Source of the DNA: an uncultured Algibacter sp.
GTDB lineage: Bacteria; Bacteroidota; Bacteroidia; Flavobacteriales; Flavobacteriaceae
Direction of reading: 5' to 3'
Assembly (NCBI RefSeq): GCF_905480415.1
Contig: NZ_CAJQQI010000011.1
Location: 1 to 49,504, forward strand
DNA: 49,504 nucleotides
Shown: in pieces, positions 6,740 through 14,369 of the stretch
Layout: each line of letters starts with the position of its first letter
Numbering within the stretch: the first letter of the stretch is position 1
Notes under the pieces: model-generated
Databases searched by the model: none
Seen by the model: only the letters and a program-made list of their open reading frames with translations
Told to the model about the DNA's origin: nothing
Translations under genes and position numbers: made by a program

Positions 6740-8404
6740 TTACCTTAAAATCAATTTTTTTATAGACGTATTTCTCCCATCACTAATTTGTACAAAATAC
6801 ACACCTGACTGCCATCCGCTTAAATTAAATGTTTGAATATTATATGAATCATCTACTTTAGTTGAAAAGACTTTTTGACCCAAAGCATTATATATAATTA
6901 CTAAATTTCCCGTTGTACTTTCAATATTAAGGATGCCATTTGTTACTGGATTTGGATAAAGCTTCAAAACATTTTGTGAAAGCTTATCTTCAGTACCAAG
7001 AGTTGCAGATCCCGGACTAGCATAAATATCATATCCTTTATAATTACCAAAATAATTACTAGAATTTTTCCAATTTACTGGATTACTGTTATCTGATAAA
7101 GGGTCAATAAGTTCCATGGAATACCCTTGACCTGCTGCACCTTCTGGCCATGGTAAACCTATGGTATAGGTTACTGAATCTACCATCACTCCAGAATGAT
7201 GATCTGTATTTTGAATATAAATCAATTCGGCTTCGTCATTACTTAGGTTAGCTCCTATCCATTTATAGGCATTTACTCCAAAAAAAGAGTTAAATACAGT
7301 CGTATTTTTAGCTGTAATCCAATAATCGCCTGGCTGCAAGGTGTATTCTGGTAATTTTCCACTGGCTATACCGCCTTTTATTCTAAGACCCCCCAATTCG
7401 ATAGGTAGATCAGTAACATTATATAGCTCTATAAATTCGAGATCATCATTCTGTTCAACAGGAGGTTCATCATACATAATCTCTGTAATAACTAACCCTT
7501 CAGTAAGAGGATTGTAAATTAATTCAGCAATACTCGTTACCATAGTATTGCCTACTAAATCTTTAATATTGGCAATTTCAAGATCATAGTATTTACCAAT
7601 ACTTATTGGTGTAGATAAGTTTAATCTAACTAAATCTGAATCTGTAAGTGTAATTGAATCCACAAAAGGGGATGCATCTATAAAAGTATAGTTTGTCGGA
7701 TCCAATGCTGATTCATCTATTGGTTCACTAAAAAGGATATCAATTTCATTCACATTTATTACGGATGGTTCTAAGGCTAGAGGTGGAAATATATCTTCGT
7801 CTTCTGCATATATAGTAATATCATCAATGAGAATTTTTGCTGCTGTTCCTTTTTTCGCTCCAGATTTAGCCATGAATTGCAATACAACATCAGGATTAGA
7901 AAAGGCATTAGGGTGAAAGGCATGTGTAAATTCTTTATATACAGTATCAATATTTTGAAATCCACGCTCATCTGTACCCATTAAAATTTTTGGCCCAAAG
8001 GTAAGCCCACCATCAACAGACAACTTTAAATAAAGTTTAACATGTTTCATTTCGCCTGTTGCCACTGTTGCTACCCAAAATTTAGTTACAACATTTTCAA
8101 GTCCTGTAAGGTCAAGATCTACTTGGGCAAAAACCTCTATCTCTTCTTCTTCTTCACCCTCGGCAGCAACAGGCCATAGTCCCATTGCAAAAGCACCTGT
8201 TCTTAAATTGATATTCTCTTGGAATACCCTCCTATTATCAACATAATTTCCAAACCAATCATTTATAAAATATAGGTTTTCGCCTTGCACAAAAGTTTCA
8301 TTTTCAAAGCCTTCTAAATAAGGGAATTGGGCTACTTGCCCATAGGATTTTGAGCAAAAACAGCATATCTGTACTACGAGTATTAAAGGTATAAATTTTT
8401 TCAT
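6740..8404 (-). CDS. T9SS-secreted protein with Ig-like and lamin-tail domains
   Basis: This 554-residue protein has a signal peptide (residues 1-22, ending SYGQ). An N-terminal beta-rich domain follows, starting FPYLEGFENETF, of the kind common in Bacteroidota adhesion and hydrolase accessory modules. Near residues 205-300 there is a Big_5-like Ig domain (INVNEIDILFSEPIDESALDPTNY). Near residues 305-440 there is a lamin-tail domain (LVITEIMYDEPP, LEFIELYN, LPWPEGAAGQGYSMELID). The last ~75 residues are a type A T9SS sorting domain (LKLYPNPVTNG...KKLILR), very similar to that of the 938-residue protein. The lamin-tail fold is a binding or adhesion module; no catalytic domain is visible. It is transcribed alone from a promoter with one FNR-like box and followed by its own stem-loop. 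Confidence 0.88.
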   Translation of the reverse strand: MKKFIPLILVVQICCFCSKSYGQVAQFPYLEGFENETFVQGENLYFINDWFGNYVDNRRVFQENINLRTGAFAMGLWPVAAEGEEEEEIEVFAQVDLDLTGLENVVTKFWVATVATGEMKHVKLYLKLSVDGGLTFGPKILMGTDERGFQNIDTVYKEFTHAFHPNAFSNPDVVLQFMAKSGAKKGTAAKILIDDITIYAEDEDIFPPLALEPSVINVNEIDILFSEPIDESALDPTNYTFIDASPFVDSITLTDSDLVRLNLSTPISIGKYYDLEIANIKDLVGNTMVTSIAELIYNPLTEGLVITEIMYDEPPVEQNDDLEFIELYNVTDLPIELGGLRIKGGIASGKLPEYTLQPGDYWITAKNTTVFNSFFGVNAYKWIGANLSNDEAELIYIQNTDHHSGVMVDSVTYTIGLPWPEGAAGQGYSMELIDPLSDNSNPVNWKNSSNYFGNYKGYDIYASPGSATLGTEDKLSQNVLKLYPNPVTNGILNIESTTGNLVIIYNALGQKVFSTKVDDSYNIQTFNLSGWQSGVYFVQISDGRNTSIKKLILR

Positions 8405-8451
8405 AATTCTTTAATTTAAAAGTTAATTGTGTCAATTTTATTAATTAAAAG

Positions 8452-8494
8452 CTAAAGTATATTCCTACTTTAAAATTAGAAATGATATTCATCA
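8452..8494 (-). promoter_or_regulatory. FNR-like box and -7 element upstream of the 554-residue T9SS gene
   Basis: TGATATTCATCA (8483-8494) is centred exactly 33 bp upstream of the centre of the minus-strand TACTTTAG (8452-8459). The predicted leader is ~40 nt. The rest of the 8405-8784 gap is the ygiQ relic and the sua5 promoter region. Confidence 0.65.
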
Positions 8495-8548
8495 GTTATT
8501 AAAAAATAACACCTTAAGTATTGTATCTAAAGACATGTCAAAAAGTCC

Positions 8549-8710
8549 TTACTCGTTATAAAGTTCTCTAGGTCCCAACGATGGATAACCCACATAAATA
8601 TTACAGTTAAATAAAATCAAGTCTAGCACATCCCAACCACGTATTTTCAATTTTTTGTTTGTGATAGGTAAGTAAACCAATCTAAAAGTTTTAATTTCTA
8701 ACACGGCCAT
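8549..8710 (-). pseudogene. Decayed duplicate of the ygiQ 5' end
   Basis: By hand alignment 8566-8696 matches 911-1032 of the intact ygiQ at about 80% identity, with one 4-nt insertion near 8650. Read on the minus strand from ATG 8710 it gives 53 residues that still contain LPITNKKLKIRGWDVLDL, against LPTTNKEVKIRGWDELDV in the intact gene, and then run into a stop at 8549. No radical SAM motif remains. It is too short for the ORF track. It lies head-to-head with sua5, the place expected for an ancestral ygiQ start. Confidence 0.85.
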
Positions 8711-8784
8711 TCTTGCTAGGATTAAGCTTTCAAATAGTAATCACATCATTTTTTTAAGTAATTTTACAAACTGTTTCACAAACG

Positions 8785-9747
8785 ATGAGTATTATTTCAA
8801 AAGACATATCAAAAGCGGTTGCCCTTTTAAAGGCCGACAAACTTGTAGCGATTCCTACCGAAACCGTTTATGGCCTTGCCGGAAACATATATAGCGAGAA
8901 GGCTATTAAAAGCATTTTCGAAACTAAAAAACGTCCGTTTTTTAATCCACTTATCGTTCATATTGCATCGGTTAAGCAATTAGAAGATATTGTAAGTCAC
9001 GTTCCTGAAAAAGCAAAATTATTAGCCAAAGCCTTTTGGCCTGGGGCAATGACATTGGTGCTTAAAAAGCAATCTATAATCCCAGACTTAATTACTGCAG
9101 GAAAAGACACGGTCGCAGTACGCGTTCCAAACCATCCTATAACTTTAAAACTTTTAAGACAATTACCATTTCCTTTGGCTGCTCCAAGTGCAAATCCATT
9201 TGGAAGCATTAGTCCCACAAAACCAGAACATGTAGCCCGATATTTTAAAAACGATATTGATCAAGTGTTAGATGGTGGAGTTTGTTCTAGCGGAATAGAA
9301 TCAACTATTATTGGGTTTGAAAATGATGAACTTATCATTTATCGTTTAGGTGCTTTAGCTATAGAAGATATTGAAGCAGTAGTTGGCAAAGTAACGATCA
9401 AAAACAGTAAAGAAATCAGTCCCGATGCACCTGGGATGTTAGACAGACATTATGCACCATCAACACAAACGTTTCTAACCGATACTATTTTAGAAGAAAT
9501 TAAAAAACACATAGGTAAACGCATTGGAATTCTTGTTTTTAAATCAGATTTAAAACAACCGACTATTACAACTCAAATCATCTTATCAAAAGATGGTGAT
9601 ATGGTAGAAGCCGCATCAAAACTTTATGATGCCATGCACGATTTAGATCATCAAAATCTCGATGTAATTATTGCTGAACGTTTTCCGGATTTTGGCTTAG
9701 GAAAATCTATCAATGATAGGTTGCAACGCGCTACCTTTAGCAGTTAA
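8785..9747 (+). CDS. sua5: L-threonylcarbamoyladenylate synthase (Sua5 type)
   Basis: This enzyme makes threonylcarbamoyl-AMP from threonine, bicarbonate and ATP, the first step of t6A formation at position 37 of ANN-decoding tRNAs. The 320-residue protein is the long Sua5 form. The YrdC-type domain (about residues 8-200) has IPTETVYGLAGN, KKRPFFNPL, VRVPNHP and PLAAPSANPFGSISPT. The smaller C-terminal Sua5 domain (from about residue 215) follows a linker containing SPDAPGMLDRHYAP. The ATG at 8785 gives the expected N-terminus. A -7-like TAATTTTA at 8759-8766 lies just upstream, giving a very short leader. Confidence 0.95.
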   Translation: MSIISKDISKAVALLKADKLVAIPTETVYGLAGNIYSEKAIKSIFETKKRPFFNPLIVHIASVKQLEDIVSHVPEKAKLLAKAFWPGAMTLVLKKQSIIPDLITAGKDTVAVRVPNHPITLKLLRQLPFPLAAPSANPFGSISPTKPEHVARYFKNDIDQVLDGGVCSSGIESTIIGFENDELIIYRLGALAIEDIEAVVGKVTIKNSKEISPDAPGMLDRHYAPSTQTFLTDTILEEIKKHIGKRIGILVFKSDLKQPTITTQIILSKDGDMVEAASKLYDAMHDLDHQNLDVIIAERFPDFGLGKSINDRLQRATFSS

Positions 9748-9801
9748 ATATTTCTAGTTGCAGCTGCCTGATTTTCAACTACAAAAAAACATTAAACTAG
9801 G

Positions 9802-9832
9802 TTTGGTAATCCAATAGATTATCGTAAATTTG
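9802..9832 (+). promoter_or_regulatory. Primary sigma promoter of the rplM operon
   Basis: TTTG (9802-9805), a 19-bp spacer and TAAATTTG (9825-9832) match the Bacteroidota -33/-7 consensus exactly, 48 bp before the rplM start. Confidence 0.8.
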
Positions 9833-9879
9833 CAAACTCTTTTTGAGAGAGGAATGTTTAATAATTAAAAAATCATAGT

Positions 9880-10335
9880 GTGGACACATTAAGCTACAAA
9901 ACGATTTCAGCAAACAAAGCTACTGCAAATAAGCAGTGGGTTTTAGTTGATGCTGAAGGTCAGGCGCTTGGTCGTTTAGCTTCTAAAGTTGCAAAACTTA
10001 TAAGAGGTAAACACAAGCCAAACTTCACACCTCATGTTGATTGCGGAGATAACGTTATTGTTATCAATGCAGAAAAAATCACGTTATCTGGTAACAAATG
10101 GACTGACAAGTCATACATTCGTCACACCGGATATCCAGGAGGTCAAAAAAGTCTAACTGCTACAGAATTGTATGGAAAAGATCCTGCAAGAGTAGTAGAA
10201 AAATCAGTTAAAGGAATGTTACCTAAAAACAAATTAGGTGCCGCTTTATTCCGTAACCTAACAGTTGTTGTTGGTACAGAGCATGCTCATGCAGCTCAAA
10301 AACCAAAAACAATTAACTTAAACGAATTCAAATAA
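9880..10335 (+). CDS. rplM: 50S ribosomal protein L13
   Basis: This 151-residue L13 is an early-assembling protein of the large subunit. Recognisable L13 stretches include WVLVDAEGQALGRLASKVAKLIRGK and GDNVIVINAEKI. The start is GTG at 9880 (protein MDTLSYKT); this N-terminus is the usual one in Flavobacteriaceae and no in-frame ATG fits better. The stop TAA touches the rpsI ATG without a gap, so the two are cotranscribed and likely translationally coupled. Confidence 0.97.
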   Translation: MDTLSYKTISANKATANKQWVLVDAEGQALGRLASKVAKLIRGKHKPNFTPHVDCGDNVIVINAEKITLSGNKWTDKSYIRHTGYPGGQKSLTATELYGKDPARVVEKSVKGMLPKNKLGAALFRNLTVVVGTEHAHAAQKPKTINLNEFK

Positions 10336-10722
10336 ATGGATGTAATTCACAAAATCGGCCGTAGAAAAACGGCTGTTGCGCGCGCTTATGTTGCCCCAGG
10401 AAAAGGTAACATTACAATCAATAAAAAAGACTTAGCTAATTATTTTACTACTGCTACTTTACAGTACAAAGTAAAACAACCTTTAGTTTTGACTAACAAT
10501 GACGCCAACTTTGATATTACAGTAAATGTATTCGGAGGTGGTATTACTGGTCAAGCAGAAGCTGTGCGTTTAGCCCTTTCTCGCGTAATGTGTGAGATTG
10601 ATGCTGAAAACAGATTAATCTTAAAACCAGAAGGTTTATTAACAAGAGATCCAAGAATGGTTGAACGTAAGAAATTCGGTCAGAAGAAAGCTCGTAAGAA
10701 ATTTCAATTCTCTAAACGTTAA
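10336..10722 (+). CDS. rpsI: 30S ribosomal protein S9
   Basis: This 128-residue S9 belongs to the small-subunit head, and its C-terminal tail reaches the P site. It shows the family start IGRRKTAVARAYV, the GGGITGQAEAVRLALSR segment, and the conserved tail LLTRDPRMVERKKFGQKKARKKFQFSKR ending in Lys-Arg. It starts immediately after rplM. Confidence 0.97.
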   Translation: MDVIHKIGRRKTAVARAYVAPGKGNITINKKDLANYFTTATLQYKVKQPLVLTNNDANFDITVNVFGGGITGQAEAVRLALSRVMCEIDAENRLILKPEGLLTRDPRMVERKKFGQKKARKKFQFSKR

Positions 10723-10905
10723 TATCCTCAACTTGATTGGGAATCTGTTTATCAGTTCTCTCAATCTTGTCGAAATTAAAGTATTATTTAAAAAGTTCCT
10801 GAAACGAGTTCAGGACTAAAAGTTTAGCATCTAAATGGTTAAGGCGAATTTTAAAAAATGACCACTTAATCATTGCTAATTCAACAGAACGTAAACTATT
10901 ACAAA

Positions 10906-11760
10906 ATGGCAGTAGAAGTAAAAGAATTACTTGAAGCAGGTGTACACTTCGGACACCTTACACGTAAGTGGGATCCAAACATGGCTCCTTACGTATATAT
11001 GGAGCGTAATGGCATCCATATTATAAACCTTTACAAAACAGCGGCTAAAATTGATGAAGCCGGAGCAGCATTAGCAAAGATTGCAGCTTCTGGTCGTAAA
11101 ATTTTATTCGTTGCAACAAAAAAGCAAGCAAAAGATATTGTTGCTGAAAAAGCTGGAAACATTAATATGCCTTACATCACTGAAAGATGGCCAGGTGGAA
11201 TGTTAACTAACTTTGTTACTATTAGAAAAGCTGTTAAAAAAATGGCTACTATTGATAGAATGAAGAAAGACGGTACGTTCATGACATTATCTAAAAAAGA
11301 ACGTTTACAAGTTGATCGTTTAAGAGCGAAGTTAGAAAAAAACTTAGGTTCTATTAACGATATGACTCGTTTACCAGGTGCTTTATTTGTTGTAGATATT
11401 AAGCGTGAGCATATCGCGATTAAAGAAGCTCAAAAATTAAACATTCCAATTTTTGCAATGGTTGATACCAATTCAGATCCACGTCAAGTAGATTATGTTA
11501 TCCCTGCAAATGATGACGCTTCTAAATCGATAGATAAAATTTTAACGCATGTAACATCTGCAATATCTGACGGATTAGCAGAACGTAAAGCTGAAAAAGA
11601 TGCGGCTGCCGCACCTAAAGAAGAAGCTCCAAAAGCTAAAGTTGAAGTAAAAACTGAAGCTAAAGAAGAGGCTCCAAAAGCTAAAGTTGTAGTTGAAAAA
11701 GCTGCTCCTAAAGCTAAAGCTGCACCAGCTAAAAAAGCTGCTGCTGAAGAAGAAGAATAA
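10906..11760 (+). CDS. rpsB: 30S ribosomal protein S2
   Basis: S2 is a small-subunit protein needed for S1 binding. The true start is the ATG at 10906 (MAVEVKELLEAGVHFGH), 11 codons inside the track ORF, whose extra N-terminus is not part of the family. The S2 core covers about residues 1-230 (GRKILFVATKKQAKDI, ERWPGGMLTNFVTIRK, LPGALFVVDIKREHIAIKEA). A ~50-residue Ala/Lys/Glu-rich tail (two EEAPKAKV repeats) follows, as in many Bacteroidota S2 proteins. The 183-bp leader after rpsI contains a 7-bp hairpin (TCCTGAA/TTCAGGA, 10797-10815) that might belong to an autoregulatory leader; this is not shown. Confidence 0.96.
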   Translation: MAVEVKELLEAGVHFGHLTRKWDPNMAPYVYMERNGIHIINLYKTAAKIDEAGAALAKIAASGRKILFVATKKQAKDIVAEKAGNINMPYITERWPGGMLTNFVTIRKAVKKMATIDRMKKDGTFMTLSKKERLQVDRLRAKLEKNLGSINDMTRLPGALFVVDIKREHIAIKEAQKLNIPIFAMVDTNSDPRQVDYVIPANDDASKSIDKILTHVTSAISDGLAERKAEKDAAAAPKEEAPKAKVEVKTEAKEEAPKAKVVVEKAAPKAKAAPAKKAAAEEEE

Positions 11761-11782
11761 AAAACATTAATACAACACAAAT

Positions 11783-11833
11783 AAGTCGTTTAGTTCTTTT
11801 CTTCATTGAAAACATATTGAACGACTTTTTTAA
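11783..11833 (+). terminator. Terminator or attenuator between rpsB and tsf
   Basis: AAGTCGTT (11783-11790) pairs with AACGACTT (11820-11827), followed by a run of T. The 29-nt loop is long for an intrinsic terminator, so partial read-through into tsf, which starts only 13 bp later, is likely. Confidence 0.6.
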
Positions 11834-11845
11834 ATTACAACAACT

Positions 11846-12820
11846 ATGAGTACTACAGTAAAAGTAACAGCCGCTGAAGTAAATAAATTAAGACAAGCTA
11901 CAGGTGCAGGTATGATGGACTGCAAAAAAGCCTTAGTTGAAGCTGAAGGCGATTTTGATAAAGCTATCGCAGTTCTTCGTAAAAAAGGACAAAAAGTAGC
12001 AGAAAAAAGAGCAGATAGAGATTCATCTGAAGGTGCTGCTGTCTCAAAAATTAACGCAAACCAAACTGAAGGTGTTGCAATTGTTTTAGGATGTGAAACA
12101 GACTTTGTTGGTAAAAACGAAAACTTCATAGCATTAGCTAATGAGTTGGCTGACATTGCATTAAACACCAACTCAAAAGAAGCCTTTTTAGCTGCTGATT
12201 GTGGTGGCATGAGTGTTGCTGAAAAATTAATTGAACAGACTGGGGTTATTGGTGAGAAATTAGACATCACTGCTTTTGAGAAATTAGAAGCTCCTTATGT
12301 TGGTTCTTATGTTCATATCAACAAAATTGCTGCCTTAGTAGGAATAACTGCAAAAGTTGATAACGCTGATGTTTTAGTTAAAGATGTGGCAATGCAAGTA
12401 GCTTCTATGGGAGCGACTTCATTATCTTACAAAGATTTTGATCCTGCTTTTGTAGCATCAGAAACTGAAGCAAGAATCGCAGTGATTGAAAAAGATAATA
12501 TTGAATTAGGGCGTTTAGGTAAAACACTTAAAAATGTGCCTAGTTATATTTCTATGGCTCAATTAACTCCTGAAGTTATAGCTGAAGCTGAAGAAGCTGC
12601 AAAAGCTGAATTAAAAGCTGAAGGTAAACCAGAACAAATCTGGGATAGAATTTTACCAGGTAAAATGGAGCGTTTTATTTCTGATAATACAACTTTAGAT
12701 CAAGAACAATGTTTATTAGATCAAAAGTTTATTAAAGATGATAAGCAAACTGTTGCAGCATACGTTTCTACTTACGGTGAAGTTGAAATCTCAGGTTTCA
12801 AACGTGCTACAGTAGGATAA
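11846..12820 (+). CDS. tsf: Elongation factor Ts
   Basis: EF-Ts is the nucleotide-exchange factor that recycles EF-Tu-GDP. The 324-residue protein has the N-terminal UBA-like domain (VNKLRQATGAGMMDCKKALVEAEGDFDKAI). The core contains ETDFVGKNENF, matching the conserved TDFVAxN exchange motif. Two dimerisation-type subdomains make it longer than the ~280 residues of E. coli. It follows rpsB as in most bacteria and ends in its own terminator. Confidence 0.97.
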   Translation: MSTTVKVTAAEVNKLRQATGAGMMDCKKALVEAEGDFDKAIAVLRKKGQKVAEKRADRDSSEGAAVSKINANQTEGVAIVLGCETDFVGKNENFIALANELADIALNTNSKEAFLAADCGGMSVAEKLIEQTGVIGEKLDITAFEKLEAPYVGSYVHINKIAALVGITAKVDNADVLVKDVAMQVASMGATSLSYKDFDPAFVASETEARIAVIEKDNIELGRLGKTLKNVPSYISMAQLTPEVIAEAEEAAKAELKAEGKPEQIWDRILPGKMERFISDNTTLDQEQCLLDQKFIKDDKQTVAAYVSTYGEVEISGFKRATVG

Positions 12821-12855
12821 CAAATTATTGCGAAAGCAAAAATAACATATAATTC

Positions 12856-12891
12856 AAACCACTATTCTTTAAAAGAGTAGTGGTTTTTTTT
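12856..12891 (+). terminator. Terminator after tsf
   Basis: AAACCACTATTCT and AGAGTAGTGGTTT form a 13-bp stem (one G-T pair) followed by a T-run; a classic intrinsic terminator. Confidence 0.85.
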
Positions 12892-12968
12892 ATTCAAAAA
12901 TTCGACTTTCATATAAAATAAAAAAATAAAAAAATTGTGTAGCTTTGTCCAACCTCAGTAAATAACAC

Positions 12969-13676
12969 ATGAAATACAAAAGAATACTCCTTAAACTATC
13001 TGGTGAAGCATTAATGGGAAACCATCAATATGGTATAGACCCAGATCGACTAGCAGAATATGCTCAAGACATTAAAACAATTACAGATAAAGGTATTGAA
13101 GTTGCCATAGTCATTGGTGGTGGAAATATTTTTAGAGGTGTTGCCGGAGCAAGTAAAGGTATGGATCGTGTTCAAGGAGATTATATGGGTATGCTTGCTA
13201 CGGTTATTAACGGTTTAGCACTGCAAGGCGCCTTAGAAGACGCTAATATTCCAACAAGGTTGCAAACAGCGATAAAAATTAATGAGGTAGCTGAACCCTT
13301 TATAAGAAGAAGAGCGATGCGTCATCTAGAAAAAGGTCGTGTTGTTATTTTTGGTGGAGGAACAGGAAACCCTTATTTCACTACTGATTCTGCAGCTGTT
13401 TTGCGTGCTATAGAAATTGAAGCTGATGTGATTTTAAAAGGTACTAGAGTTGATGGGATTTATAATGCTGACCCTGAAAAAGACGATAAGGCTATTAAAT
13501 TTAATTCAATATCATTTGATGATGTATTAAGAAAAGGATTAAAAGTAATGGATACCACAGCGTTTACTTTGAGTCAAGAAAATAAATTGCCAATTATTGT
13601 TTTTGATATGAATAAAAAAGGGAATCTACTTAAAGTGGTTTCTGGAGAAAATATTGGAACCGTAGTTAACGTATAA
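12969..13676 (+). CDS. pyrH: UMP kinase
   Basis: UMP kinase phosphorylates UMP to UDP in pyrimidine biosynthesis. The 235-residue protein shows the amino-acid-kinase fold typical of bacterial Pyr[59 protein letters not shown] and the uracil-site segment near [13 protein letters not shown] -7 box TAGCTTTG lies at 12940-12947. It is followed 55 bp later by frr, the usual partner. Confidence 0.97.
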   Translation: MKYKRILLKLSGEALMGNHQYGIDPDRLAEYAQDIKTITDKGIEVAIVIGGGNIFRGVAGASKGMDRVQGDYMGMLATVINGLALQGALEDANIPTRLQTAIKINEVAEPFIRRRAMRHLEKGRVVIFGGGTGNPYFTTDSAAVLRAIEIEADVILKGTRVDGIYNADPEKDDKAIKFNSISFDDVLRKGLKVMDTTAFTLSQENKLPIIVFDMNKKGNLLKVVSGENIGTVVNV

Positions 13677-13731
13677 TTCTTGGCGTAATTTTTGAATCAA
13701 TATATATAATTTGAAATAAAAGTTTAAAACA

Positions 13732-14289
13732 ATGGACGAAGACATACAATTTATATTAGATGCAACAAAAGAAGCTATGGTTAATGCCATAAAGCATCTT
13801 GAAAAAGAATTTGTAAACATAAGAGCAGGTAAAGCTAGTCCTGCAATGCTTGGTAGCGTTATGGTAAACTACTACGGCTCGCAAACACCTTTAAGTCAAG
13901 TTGCAAATGTGAATACCCCTGATGGTAGAACCATTACAGTACAACCTTGGGAAAAAAGCATGCTTCAAGAAATAGAACGTGGTATTGCCTATGCAAATCT
14001 TGGATTTAATCCTATGAACAATGGTGAAACAATTATTATTAATGTTCCGCCATTAACTGAAGAACGCCGTAAAGATCTTGCTAAACAGGCTAAAAGTGAA
14101 GCTGAAGATGCTAAAGTAAGTATTAGAACCGCTCGTAAAGATGCGAATAACGACATCAAAAAAAATGATGATGTGTCAGAAGACTTAAAGAAAAATGCTG
14201 AAATAGATGTGCAACAAATGACAGATTCGTACGTTAAAAAAGTCGATGATCTTTTCGATAGTAAAGAAAAAGAAATCATGACCGTATAA
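13732..14289 (+). CDS. frr: Ribosome recycling factor
   Basis: RRF splits post-termination ribosomes together with EF-G. The 185-residue protein has the conserved helices (HLEKEFVNIRAGKASPAMLG, PPLTEERRKDLAKQAKSEAEDAKVSIR) and the small domain TPDGRTITVQPWEKSML. Length and start fit the family. It is cotranscribed with pyrH and ends in a strong terminator. Confidence 0.97.
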   Translation: MDEDIQFILDATKEAMVNAIKHLEKEFVNIRAGKASPAMLGSVMVNYYGSQTPLSQVANVNTPDGRTITVQPWEKSMLQEIERGIAYANLGFNPMNNGETIIINVPPLTEERRKDLAKQAKSEAEDAKVSIRTARKDANNDIKKNDDVSEDLKKNAEIDVQQMTDSYVKKVDDLFDSKEKEIMTV

Positions 14290-14313
14290 TACCTTACCAA
14301 ATAAATTGGTTTT

Positions 14314-14340
14314 AAAGCGACACTTTCGTCGCTTTTTTTT
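14314..14340 (+). terminator. Terminator after frr
   Basis: AAAGCGAC and GTCGCTTT form a stem with a 6-nt loop followed by T8. Confidence 0.85.
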
Positions 14341-14369
14341 ATAAATATTTAGTTTATAGAATTTTAAAA

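Noticed and set aside
10873-10905. Upstream start of rpsB in the track
   Set aside because: The S2 family begins at MAVEVKELLEAG; the 11 extra residues are not conserved.
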